DNA of 6,759 bases from an uncultured Erysipelotrichaceae bacterium (GCA_905201565.1 CAJKOS010000103.1:1-6759), one strand, 5' to 3'; shown: positions 1 through 6,310, counted from the stretch's first letter. The notes: a model not told the origin generated them from the sequence alone. A program made the numbers and translations.

Positions 1-1838
1 ATAAAACCTACGGCGAAAATCTGCCCGAGGTGGTTGAAAAGCGCCTTGAAAAGGAGCTTAACTCCATTATCAACAACGGGTTTTCAATAATGTATATTTC
101 GGCGCAAAAGCTTGTGGCATACAGCGAGGAAAACGGATATTTAGTAGGCTCGCGTGGTTCGGTAGGTTCTTCCTTTACCGCAACGATGGCAGGTATTACC
201 GAGGTCAATCCTCTTGAACCACATTACTTATGCCCGCATTGCCACTATAGTGAATGGATGGATGATCCGGAAATCAAGTCAGGCTTCGACCTTCCGGATA
301 AGGTATGTCCGCATTGTGGAGCGATCATGAAGGGCAATGGTCATAACATCCCATTCCAGACCTTCCTTGGCTTTAATGCCGACAAGGTTCCAGATATCGA
401 TCTGAACTTCTCCAATGAATACCAGTGGCGTGCCCATGCCTTCATCCGTGAAATCTTTGGTGAGAAACATGCCTTTCGTGCCGGCACGATCGGTACGGTC
501 GCTGAGAAGACCGCTTTTGGTTATGTCTCCGGCTATTGTGAAAAGATGAATATCGACAATATGCGAAGACCCATGAAGGAATACCTCGCTTCCCATTGTC
601 AGAATGTCAAGCGCACTACCGGTCAGCACCCGGGCGGTATCATCATCATTCCGGAAGACCATGAAGCAGAAGACTTCACCCCGGTGCAGTTTCCTGCCAA
701 TGATCCGGAGTCTCCATGGATGACGACCCATTACGACTTCCATGATATTCACGATAATGTCCTGAAGTTTGATATTCTCGGTCATGTCGACCCGACAGCG
801 ATGAGACTGTTGCAGAATGTGGCAGAGAAGAAACCGATGGACATTCCGATGAACGATCCGGAAACGTTATCGCTGTTTTCTACCGATGAAGCGCTTCGTG
901 CAGATCCGCGCATCTATAAGCGTGAAACCGGGGCACTTGGTCTTCCGGAATTTGGAACAAGGACGACAAGACGAGTTCTTGAAGAAACAAGACCAAAGAA
1001 CTTCAGTGACCTTGTCATCATTTCCGGTCTTTCCCATGGTACCGATGTATGGGCTGGTAATGCCCAGGAACTTGTACGGCAGGGTCATCCATTGTCGGAA
1101 GTTATCGGATGCCGAGACGATATCATGACATATCTCATGGAAAAGAAGCTCGAACCGCTCGATGCCTTCAAGACCATGGAAGATGTCCGTAAGGGCAGGG
1201 GCTTGCGTCCTGACCAGGAAGAGAACATGAAGAAGCACAATGTACCGGACTGGTATATTGAATCGTGCAAGAAGATCAAGTACATGTTTCCAAAAGCCCA
1301 TGCGGTTGCCTATGTAATGATGGCGGTGCGCATTGCCTGGTATAAGGTACATGAACCGCACAGCTTCTATGTTCAATTTCTGTCCCTGAGATGTGATGCC
1401 TATGAAATTGAGACGATGACAAAGGGCTTTGAAGCCATCCAGGAAAGAATGAAGGATATTGCCGAAAGGCAGAATGACCGCAATGCGGTAAATCCTGTCA
1501 CAAACAAGGAAAAAGCACTGTATACAACGCTGGAAGTATGTGAAGAGATGTATGCACGCGGTTACAGTATTGCCAATGTCGATATCAATAAGTCTGAGGC
1601 AACGCACTTCTCTGTTTCCAAGGAGGACAAGCATGTCATCATCCCGCCATTTACAGCTATTGATGGCCTTGGCGCAAACGTTGCCAAAAGTATCGTTGAA
1701 GCGCGTGAAGCGCATCCATTCCTTTCCAAGGAAGACATCCTGAAGCGCACCCAGCTTTCCGGTACAATGCTGAAGAAACTGGAAACACTTGGGGCAATTG
1801 GCGAGATGTCGGAAAGCAACCAGATGTCATTGTTCTGA
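1..1838 (+). CDS. polC: DNA polymerase III alpha subunit, PolC type (C-terminal part, 5' end outside window)
   Basis: PolC is the replicative DNA polymerase of low-GC Gram-positive bacteria and acts at the replication fork. The frame is open from the first bases (first whole codon at 3), so the start lies upstream; about 611 of the family's usual ~1,440 residues are present. Visible in order: the SRGSVGSS motif (about 150-170); a four-cysteine zinc site made of two CPHC pairs (231-242 and 306-317); the catalytic DIDLNF motif with Asp codons at 393 and 399; the third catalytic Asp in KFDILGH (771); the GLPEFGT and ISGLSHGTDVW nucleotide-binding blocks; and a helix-hairpin-helix-like C-terminal part. 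The protein ends in QMSLF, a beta-clamp-binding type tail. One small departure from the form I remember in Bacillus is GHVDPT instead of GHDDPT. The stop TGA is at 1836-1838. No terminator of its own follows; the thrS T-box terminator is the first one downstream. Confidence 0.97.
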   Translation, partial: KTYGENLPEVVEKRLEKELNSIINNGFSIMYISAQKLVAYSEENGYLVGSRGSVGSSFTATMAGITEVNPLEPHYLCPHCHYSEWMDDPEIKSGFDLPDKVCPHCGAIMKGNGHNIPFQTFLGFNADKVPDIDLNFSNEYQWRAHAFIREIFGEKHAFRAGTIGTVAEKTAFGYVSGYCEKMNIDNMRRPMKEYLASHCQNVKRTTGQHPGGIIIIPEDHEAEDFTPVQFPANDPESPWMTTHYDFHDIHDNVLKFDILGHVDPTAMRLLQNVAEKKPMDIPMNDPETLSLFSTDEALRADPRIYKRETGALGLPEFGTRTTRRVLEETRPKNFSDLVIISGLSHGTDVWAGNAQELVRQGHPLSEVIGCRDDIMTYLMEKKLEPLDAFKTMEDVRKGRGLRPDQEENMKKHNVPDWYIESCKKIKYMFPKAHAVAYVMMAVRIAWYKVHEPHSFYVQFLSLRCDAYEIETMTKGFEAIQERMKDIAERQNDRNAVNPVTNKEKALYTTLEVCEEMYARGYSIANVDINKSEATHFSVSKEDKHVIIPPFTAIDGLGANVAKSIVEAREAHPFLSKEDILKRTQLSGTMLKKLETLGAIGEMSESNQMSLF

Positions 1839-1867
1839 TTGACAATGGCTTTTGTAAAGTCCATAAT
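1839..1867 (+). promoter_or_regulatory. Sigma-A-type promoter for thrS leader
   Basis: TTGACA (1839-1844) and CATAAT (1862-1867) are separated by exactly 17 bases, a near-consensus housekeeping promoter. The -35 box starts on the base after the polC stop codon. Predicted transcription start is about 1873-1876, just before the first bases that can be assigned to T-box stem I, and this agreement supports the call. Start point inferred, not measured. Confidence 0.7.
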
Positions 1868-2041
1868 ATGCATGAAATGCAACGACCAGGACATGGTTTT
1901 GAAACTGGCAATCTAGAGAGTTCTGCGGCTGGTGTAAGCAGAATGCGTCATTTCAGAATTACTCCCTGCAAGCAGCACCCGAAAGGGAAGGCCGTATGCC
2001 GCGTTAAGGCACAATGAGCGTCCATGTATAGCATGGAAATT

Positions 2042-2073
2042 AAGGTGGTACCGCGCAATACAACAGCGTCCTT
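2042..2073 (+). promoter_or_regulatory. T-box antiterminator
   Basis: AAGG (2042-2045) pairs with CCTT (2070-2073), and GCG (2053-2055) pairs with CGT (2067-2069, one G-U). This leaves the canonical seven-base bulge TGGTACC (2046-2052). TGGT in the bulge would pair with the ACCA end of an uncharged tRNA, implying an A discriminator base. The 3' strand overlaps the terminator's 5' arm, so the two structures exclude each other. Confidence 0.88.
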
Positions 2074-2095
2074 ATGTATGGGGATGCTGTTTTTT
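2062..2095 (+). terminator. T-box leader intrinsic terminator
   Basis: A ten-base-pair stem, 2062-2071 with 2082-2091, including one G-U pair, has the loop 2072-2081 and runs into six Ts at 2090-2095. It competes with the antiterminator. Since polC lacks its own terminator, this one probably also stops polC transcripts when tRNA-Thr is charged (inference). Confidence 0.88.
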
Positions 2096-2101
2096 CGTAT
2101 C

Positions 2102-2107
2102 AGGAGG
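2102..2107 (+). promoter_or_regulatory. thrS ribosome binding site (decides the start)
   Basis: A perfect AGGAGG lies five bases before ATG 2113. An upstream in-frame ATG at 2074 would sit inside the leader terminator loop without a ribosome binding site, so 2113 is taken as the true start. Confidence 0.92.
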
Positions 2108-2112
2108 AGACT

Positions 2113-3864
2113 ATGATCAATTTTAAAAATGATGAAAAGCTTGCTATGCTGAATCATTCCTGTGCCCATGTCATGGCACAGGCTATCAAACACCTGTACC
2201 CACAGGCAAAGTTCTGGGTAGGACCGGTAGTAGAAGAAGGTTTCTACTATGATGTAGATCTTGGGGATGATGTTATCCGCGATGATGATCTTGCCAAGAT
2301 CGAAAAGGAAATGAAGAAGTGCTGCAAGGCGGACAAGCGCATTGTAAGACACGAAATTTCCAAGGAAGAAGCCCTGGAACAGTTCAAGGACGATCCATAT
2401 AAGATTGATCTTATTGAACGTATGGAAGATGGTACAAACATCTCCATGTACACCCAGGGTGACTATACTGACCTTTGCCGTGGTCCTCATGTAGAAAGCA
2501 CAAAGCAATGCCGGTATTTCAAGCTGACAAAGCATTCTGGGGCATACTGGAAGGGTGACAAGAACAACAAAGTACTGCAGAGAATCTATGGTGTCTGCCT
2601 TCCTACAGAAGAAGAGCTCAATGCCCATCTTGCGGATCTTGAAGACGCAAAGGCAAGAGACCACAGAAAACTCGGCAAGGAATTGGAGATGTTCATGTTC
2701 TCTGAGACTGTTGGTGGTGGTCTTCCGATGTGGCTGCCAAATGGTTTTACGACAAGACGTATTCTTTCCGATTACATCATGAACAAGGAAATCAGTGAAG
2801 GCTATGTCCATGTCAAGACACCATCTGTTGCGTCCACGAAGCTCTATAAGGTTTCCGGACATCTTGCCCATTATAAAGATGATATGTTCCCGATCATGGA
2901 GAGGGATGGCGATGAGTATGTACTTCGTCCGATGAACTGCCCGGAACACATGGTCATGTACAAGGCAAAGCTGCATTCCTATAGAGACCTGCCAGTGCGT
3001 ATTGCTGAGATTGCGGATGACTTCCGCTTTGAGGCAAGTGGTGCCCTCACCGGTATTGAAAGAACACGTGGCTTTACCCAGAACGATGCCCATCTGTTCT
3101 GCAGACCGGATCAGATTGCTTCTGAAATCAAGGCCATCACAAAGATGATCCTCGATGTCTATAATGACTTTGGCTTCAAGGAATATTCCTTCCGCCTTTC
3201 TTTGCGAGACAAGAACAACACCGACAAGTATTTCGGCAATGATGAACTCTGGGAAAGAAGTGAAGCAGAGCTGAGAGAAGTGCTCAAGGAAATGGGTGTC
3301 AACTACTATGAAGCAGAAGGTGAAGCTGCTTTCTATGGTCCAAAGATTGACGTACAGGTCAATAGTGCAATTGGTCATGAAGTAACCCTTTCTACCATCC
3401 AGCTTGACTACCAGCTGCCAGAACGTTTCGAACTGGAATATGTAGACAAGGATGGTACAAAGAAGAGACCGGTTGTCATTCACCGTGCAATCCTTGGTTC
3501 TCTTGACCGCTTTGTCGCCTTCCTTCTCGAAGAGACAAAGGGTATCCTGCCACTTTGGCTCGCTCCTCGTCAGGCAGTTGTCATTCCGGTCAACAGTGAA
3601 GCCCATGGTGACTATGCTGCAGAAGTGACACAGCTGCTCAAGAAGAAGGGTATTCGTGCAGAGCTCGATGACCGCAATGAAAAGCTCGGTTACCGCATTC
3701 GTGAAGCACAGATGCACAAGATTCCATTGGAGATTGTTGTCGGTGATGGAGAGATTGCGGAACGTGCAGTGACGGAAAGAAGATTTGGTTCAAAGGAAGC
3801 TGTGAAGAAATCACTCGATGATTTCATCACAGATATCCTGAATGAAATTGAAAATAAGAAATAA
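2113..3864 (+). CDS. thrS: Threonine--tRNA ligase (ThrRS), form without TGS domain
   Basis: Cytoplasmic class II synthetase that charges tRNA-Thr with threonine. The product has 583 residues against ~640 for E. coli or Bacillus enzymes; the missing ~60 residues are the N-terminal TGS domain, because the protein opens directly at the editing domain. Editing site: H15 and H19 (HSCAH) with C122 and H126 (CRGPH). Catalytic core: zinc ligands C276 (MNCPEH), H327 (NDAH) and H457 (VIHR); motif 2 around RFEASGAL; motif 3 around HRAILGSLDRF. A C-terminal anticodon-binding domain follows, from about residue 480 (LAPRQAVVIPV). All these residues are present, so the enzyme should be active in charging and editing. 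It is controlled by the T-box leader just upstream. The next gene begins 109 bases later, behind a hairpin terminator. Confidence 0.97.
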   Translation: MINFKNDEKLAMLNHSCAHVMAQAIKHLYPQAKFWVGPVVEEGFYYDVDLGDDVIRDDDLAKIEKEMKKCCKADKRIVRHEISKEEALEQFKDDPYKIDLIERMEDGTNISMYTQGDYTDLCRGPHVESTKQCRYFKLTKHSGAYWKGDKNNKVLQRIYGVCLPTEEELNAHLADLEDAKARDHRKLGKELEMFMFSETVGGGLPMWLPNGFTTRRILSDYIMNKEISEGYVHVKTPSVASTKLYKVSGHLAHYKDDMFPIMERDGDEYVLRPMNCPEHMVMYKAKLHSYRDLPVRIAEIADDFRFEASGALTGIERTRGFTQNDAHLFCRPDQIASEIKAITKMILDVYNDFGFKEYSFRLSLRDKNNTDKYFGNDELWERSEAELREVLKEMGVNYYEAEGEAAFYGPKIDVQVNSAIGHEVTLSTIQLDYQLPERFELEYVDKDGTKKRPVVIHRAILGSLDRFVAFLLEETKGILPLWLAPRQAVVIPVNSEAHGDYAAEVTQLLKKKGIRAELDDRNEKLGYRIREAQMHKIPLEIVVGDGEIAERAVTERRFGSKEAVKKSLDDFITDILNEIENKK

Positions 3865-3904
3865 GTGGAAAGACCTGACCGCAAAGCAGTGCTGAACGGA
3901 AAGT

Positions 3905-3937
3905 GACCATACGCAGTACAAGACTGTTTTCATGGTT
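3905..3937 (+). promoter_or_regulatory. Candidate antiterminator hairpin
   Basis: GACCAT (3905-3910) can pair with ATGGTT (3932-3937, one G-U), enclosing an inner helix CAGT (3914-3917)/ACTG (3923-3926) with a five-base loop. This uses the 5' arm of the terminator at 3932-3957, so only one can form. The terminator is longer and should win unless something stabilises this fold. The pairing is seen in the sequence; the regulatory role is inference. Confidence 0.35.
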
Positions 3938-3964
3938 CCTGTTCAGGCAGGAACCATTTCTTTT
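3932..3964 (+). terminator. Intrinsic terminator/attenuator before the TM1266-ABC operon
   Basis: A perfect ten-base-pair stem, ATGGTTCCTG (3932-3941) with CAGGAACCAT (3948-3957), has the loop TTCAGG and a T-rich tail 3957-3964. The tail touches the ribosome binding site GGAGGA (3965-3970) of the next gene. No promoter fits between the hairpin and that gene, so downstream transcripts must cross it. It therefore works either as a partial thrS terminator or as an attenuator. Confidence 0.85.
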
Positions 3965-3973
3965 GGAGGACAT

Positions 3974-4246
3974 ATGGAAGAAAACAGAATGGCACTTGTG
4001 GCAATTCTTGTAGAAGAGACAGATGCCACAAAACAGATGAATGCCATATTGCATGAATATGCACCATTCATCATCGGCAGAATGGGTATTCCCTACAGGG
4101 AGAGAAACATCGCATTAGTTTCAATTGCCATGGATGCACCGATGAATACGATCAATGCATTAACAGGAAAGCTAGGAAGGATTTCCGGGATCACTGCAAA
4201 AGCGGTTTGTTCAAATGCAATGCAGAAAGAAGGTAAAACAAAATGA
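3974..4246 (+). CDS. TM1266-family putative iron-only hydrogenase system regulator
   Basis: A 90-residue cytoplasmic protein of the small ACT/NikR-like ferredoxin-fold type named after Thermotoga TM1266 (TIGR03959). Members occur in genomes carrying [FeFe]-hydrogenase and its HydE/F/G maturation proteins and are annotated as putative regulators; the molecular role is unproven. Recognised by the layout: a first strand MALVAILVEE (6-15), HEY (27-29), the hallmark IIGRMGIPYRE (33-43), a second strand IALVSIAMDAP (46-56), LTGKLG (63-68) and GITAK (72-76). The start at 3974 is chosen because GGAGGA lies three bases upstream; an earlier in-frame ATG at 3932 is inside the terminator stem. The stop overlaps the next start (ATGA at 4243-4246), so it is translationally coupled to the binding-protein gene. 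No hydrogenase gene is in the window. Confidence 0.85.
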   Translation: MEENRMALVAILVEETDATKQMNAILHEYAPFIIGRMGIPYRERNIALVSIAMDAPMNTINALTGKLGRISGITAKAVCSNAMQKEGKTK

Positions 4247-5199
4247 AAAAACAGATTGCAACATTACTTGCCGGTATGATGCTTGTCGGTTGTGGAGGAA
4301 CCACAACAGAAAGCACTGCCACACCATCTGCTACACCAGCAGCAGAGGAAGAAACAGTATCCGTTGAAGGGCTCAACATCCTTGCGCCGACTGGTGCACC
4401 AGGTTATGCCCTGATGCCAATTGTCAAAGAGGGGAATAATGAAGTGACCATGGTTGATGGTTCTGATCCATTGCAGGCTGCTTTTGTCAATCCAAGTCCT
4501 GAATATGATGTGATCATCGCGCCGACTAACCTTGGCGCAAAGCTGGCTTCTGCTGGAAAGACAACCTATAAGCTTGCCGGTATTATCACAACAGGCAACC
4601 TCTATATTGTTGCGGAAGATGAAGCAGTTCTCGAAGGGGATGGAAATCTTGCTCTGTTTGGTGAAGGAGCAGTACCAGGACTTGTCTATAACAGCCTTTA
4701 TCCAGAAACTAGCATGAATGCGACATGGTATCCATCTGTTGCAGAGGCACAAGCTGCACTGCTTTCAGGCAATGCGGATGCTGCACTGCTGGCAGATCCG
4801 GCAGCGACTGCAGCGATTGCAAAGGGCAGTGAGTCTGGCCTTTCCCTCAAGAAAGTTGCTGATCTGCAGGCAGAATGGGGAGAGAATGGTTACCCGCAGG
4901 CAGGGCTATTTGTAGAAGAGAGCACATTAGAAGAAAACAAGGCAATGTACAAGAGCCTTATGGATGAAATCATATCCTACGCAGATGGTGTAAAAGATGG
5001 CACAAACGATATTGCCAAAGATCTTGAAGAAGTGGGTGCAGAACAGTTTGGTGCAACACCAGCTGCCATGGTTTCCAAGGCATATGCAGGTATGGGCATC
5101 AATCCATATTATGCGGATGAAGATACTGATAACCTCGCACAGTTTTTGAATCTGTTTGGAGTAACACTTGGTGAAGATACCGTCGTTTCCTTACAATAA
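4243..5199 (+). CDS. ABC transporter substrate-binding lipoprotein (NMT1/THI5-SsuA-like)
   Basis: A 318-residue extracytoplasmic solute-binding protein anchored by lipid. The N-terminus has a short charged start, a hydrophobic stretch and the lipobox LVGC with the acylated cysteine at residue 17, followed by a Ser/Thr/Pro/Ala-rich linker (about 19-38). The body is a periplasmic-binding fold: the first strand LNILAPTGAPG (44-54), a segment YDVIIAPTNLGAKLASAG, and a helix YPSVAEAQAALLSGNADAALLADPAATAAI typical of the nitrate/sulfonate/taurine and thiamine-precursor binding group. Its substrate cannot be read from the sequence. It overlaps the preceding TM1266-type gene by four bases and the permease gene by about 29 bases, so the three are one operon. 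Ribosome binding site: GAAAGAAGG at 4225-4233. By linkage its ligand may relate to hydrogenase assembly, which is inference only. Confidence 0.9.
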   Translation: MKKQIATLLAGMMLVGCGGTTTESTATPSATPAAEEETVSVEGLNILAPTGAPGYALMPIVKEGNNEVTMVDGSDPLQAAFVNPSPEYDVIIAPTNLGAKLASAGKTTYKLAGIITTGNLYIVAEDEAVLEGDGNLALFGEGAVPGLVYNSLYPETSMNATWYPSVAEAQAALLSGNADAALLADPAATAAIAKGSESGLSLKKVADLQAEWGENGYPQAGLFVEESTLEENKAMYKSLMDEIISYADGVKDGTNDIAKDLEEVGAEQFGATPAAMVSKAYAGMGINPYYADEDTDNLAQFLNLFGVTLGEDTVVSLQ

Positions 5200-5947
5200 G
5201 AAAGCAATTGGAAAGAGGATATTGGCAATTCTCTTCATATTGATCATCTGGCAGATCTTTGCCATGCACATCAATAACAATATCCTCATTCCTTCTCCTA
5301 TTGAGACACTTTCATCAGTATTCACACTTCTATTTAAATCCGCCACATGGCATTCCATTGGCATTACTTTAACACGTGTCATAAGAGGTTTATGTATTTC
5401 GCTGCTTCTTTCATTGGTGCTGCTGTTTCTCTATGAAGCAGACCATCGCACAGAAAAACTGTTCACACCTGTTGTTACACTGATTTCTTCCATTCCCAAT
5501 ATCAGCTATATGATCCTTGCGATCATCTGGCTTGGCAGTGAAGGCAGTGTCTCCGTTGTGACGATGATGGTTTTGTTTCCGGTCACATTCCAGGGTTTGT
5601 TTTCAGCGGTACTTGATGAAGAGGAAAGCCTGAAAGATGTGCAGTCACTCTACCAGGAATCCTTCCTGTACAGGATCAGAATGCATCTTTTACCGATGTT
5701 ATCCATTACCATACTGAGAACCATGAAAACAGCACTACAGCTTGGATTCAAGGTAGGCATTATGGCTGAAATTGTCGCATCGGTAAGATCAGGCATAGGC
5801 AGAAGTATGCACTTTGCCAACCTCAACCTCAATACAGCAGAAGTACTTGCCTGGACACTCATCATCATTCTGCTTTCCATGTGCATTACAGCTTTGTTAG
5901 ACAAACTGCTAAAGTTAAGGTTGCAGCATGAAGAAAGAGCAGGATAG
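5171..5947 (+). CDS. ABC transporter permease (SsuC/TauC-like)
   Basis: A 258-residue inner-membrane permease, partner of the preceding binding protein. Six hydrophobic segments are visible at roughly residues 16-33, 70-89, 97-121, 126-147, 175-203 and 223-243. The cytoplasmic coupling loop (about 150-176, EEESLKDVQSLYQESFLYRIRMHLLP in two parts) sits where the EAA motif belongs. It keeps the ending HLLP but lacks the usual EAA...G residues, so the ATPase contact looks degenerate. The family's AEIVAS...GIG block follows (199-210). Start: GTG 5171, nine bases after GGAG (5158-5161); TTG 5168 is an alternative adding one residue. The start lies inside the end of the binding-protein gene. No ATPase gene follows, only a 12-codon stub overlapping the permease end, then a terminator. 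Confidence 0.9.
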   Translation: MKIPSFPYNKKAIGKRILAILFILIIWQIFAMHINNNILIPSPIETLSSVFTLLFKSATWHSIGITLTRVIRGLCISLLLSLVLLFLYEADHRTEKLFTPVVTLISSIPNISYMILAIIWLGSEGSVSVVTMMVLFPVTFQGLFSAVLDEEESLKDVQSLYQESFLYRIRMHLLPMLSITILRTMKTALQLGFKVGIMAEIVASVRSGIGRSMHFANLNLNTAEVLAWTLIIILLSMCITALLDKLLKLRLQHEERAG

Positions 5948-5966
5948 TGTCATATCCGTACATTAG
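5928..5966 (+). pseudogene. Remnant start of an ABC transporter ATPase gene
   Basis: An ATG at 5928 inside the permease end, seven bases after AAGG (5917-5920), opens MKKEQDSVISVH and stops at TAG 5964-5966. The ending VISVH matches the first strand that opens import ATPases of this class (typically followed by a NVSKSF-like stretch), and an overlapping ATPase gene is exactly what this operon lacks. The transcription terminator begins one base inside the stop codon. The simplest reading is a deletion that removed the ATPase body and joined codon 12 to the old 3' end. Twelve codons are too few for certainty; it could be chance. Confidence 0.4.
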
Positions 5967-5998
5967 TCCAAAGCCACAGGATGGTTTTGGACTTTTTT
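5965..5998 (+). terminator. Operon intrinsic terminator
   Basis: A twelve-base-pair stem, AGTCCAAAGCCA (5965-5976) with TGGTTTTGGACT (5982-5993), includes one G-U pair. The loop is CAGGA and six Ts follow at 5993-5998. It ends the TM1266-ABC operon. Confidence 0.93.
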
Positions 5999-6026
5999 AT
6001 AACCTTAACATCAACAGAAGTTTGTT

Positions 6027-6055
6027 TTGACCCTTTTTTTTGCATATGATATAGT
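6027..6055 (+). promoter_or_regulatory. Extended -10 sigma-A-type promoter
   Basis: TTGACC (6027-6032), a 17-base spacer and TATAGT (6050-6055), with TGA just before the -10 box (6047-6049) giving the extended TGn form. Predicted start is about 6062. The spacer contains a run of eight Ts (6034-6041). It would drive the 14-codon ORF at 6080 or a small RNA. Confidence 0.7.
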
Positions 6056-6079
6056 ATTAATAGAAAGCAGGAAAGCAAA

Positions 6080-6124
6080 ATGAAGGATTATAATATTTCC
6101 AGATATAAGAACGGCGATTGTTAA
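6080..6124 (+). CDS. 14-codon ORF behind a strong promoter (leader peptide, or start of a decayed gene)
   Basis: Not a recognised family. The ORF encodes MKDYNISRYKNGDC and stops at TAA 6122-6124. It has a proper setting: an extended -10 promoter with predicted start near 6062 and a ribosome binding site AGGAAAG (6069-6075) five bases ahead of the ATG. In the same frame, the 27 codons after the stop are open until TAA 6206-6208 (beginning NGLICSVF), so a longer gene broken by one nonsense change is possible. Alternatives are a short leader or signalling peptide, or a chance ORF in a small-RNA transcript. The product alone gives no function. Confidence 0.3.
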   Translation: MKDYNISRYKNGDC

Positions 6125-6125
6125 A

Positions 6126-6292
6126 ATGGATTGATCTGTAGTGTATTCTATAGCCCGCATATAGGTCATTTTATGTCGTATTTTTTCGACTATACCAGCA
6201 AATGCTAACAATAATTGAACATTCATTGTTACTTAGGATTTTCTGGTATAATGTACATCTGCCTAACTGACTATCGAAAAAGATCAATCCAT
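6126..6292. repeat. 11-base perfect inverted repeat pair
   Basis: ATGGATTGATC at 6126-6136 is the exact reverse complement of GATCAATCCAT at 6282-6292, 145 bases apart. The arms could close a long stem in RNA from the 6027-6055 promoter. The second promoter lies between the arms. No target duplication or transposase is seen, so a mobile-element reading is weak. Confidence 0.5.
6224..6252 (+). promoter_or_regulatory. Extended -10 promoter of the secreted-protein gene
   Basis: TATAAT (6247-6252) is preceded by TGG, a consensus extended -10 element. The -35 region is weak (CATTGT at 6224-6229 with a 17-base spacer, or TTGTTA at 6226-6231 with 15), as is common for extended -10 promoters. Predicted start is about 6259, giving a ~115-base leader before ATG 6374. 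Confidence 0.7.
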
Positions 6293-6310
6293 GATAGTAA
6301 AGCATTTGTT

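Larger units (their letters stand above)
1874..2100 (+). promoter_or_regulatory. T-box leader (tRNA-Thr-sensing riboswitch) of thrS
   Basis: T-box leaders bind a cognate tRNA and let transcription continue only when it is uncharged. Seen here: the distal stem I signature AGAGAG (1915-1920), followed by an apical hairpin (TTCTGC 1921-1926 with GCAGAA 1937-1942) carrying the GGCTGGTG block; a stem III hairpin TCCATG (2021-2026)/CATGGA (2032-2037); the T-box sequence AAGGTGGTACCGCG (2042-2055); and a terminator before the ribosome binding site. A plausible specifier loop lies between helices CAGG(1887-1890)/CCTG(1965-1968) and TGAAA(1900-1904)/TTTCA(1951-1955). Its 3' side reads GAATTACTC and contains the Thr codon ACT at 1961-1963. 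The downstream gene is thrS, so tRNA-Thr is the expected ligand. The specifier register is uncertain (see findings). Confidence 0.9.

Noticed and set aside
2074..2112. Upstream in-frame start for thrS at ATG 2074
   Set aside because: It lies in the T-box terminator loop and lacks a ribosome binding site, while 2113 has a perfect AGGAGG at proper spacing.
1948..3717. Long minus-strand open frame opposite thrS
   Set aside because: It is the mirror of the thrS coding frame; the + strand protein shows all ThrRS motifs and the minus product shows none.
3865..3931. TPP riboswitch in front of a THI5/NMT1-like importer
   Set aside because: The conserved CTGAGA and ACCTGATCTGGATAATGCC-type blocks of TPP riboswitches are absent.
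6011..6226. Minus-strand 71-residue ORF with a hydrophobic stretch
   Set aside because: No ribosome binding site before its ATG, it runs antisense across a strong + strand promoter, and the AT-rich composition makes such ORFs likely by chance.
6126..6292. Insertion sequence or MITE bounded by the 11-base inverted repeat
   Set aside because: No transposase fragment, no target-site duplication beside the arms, and only one copy in the window.
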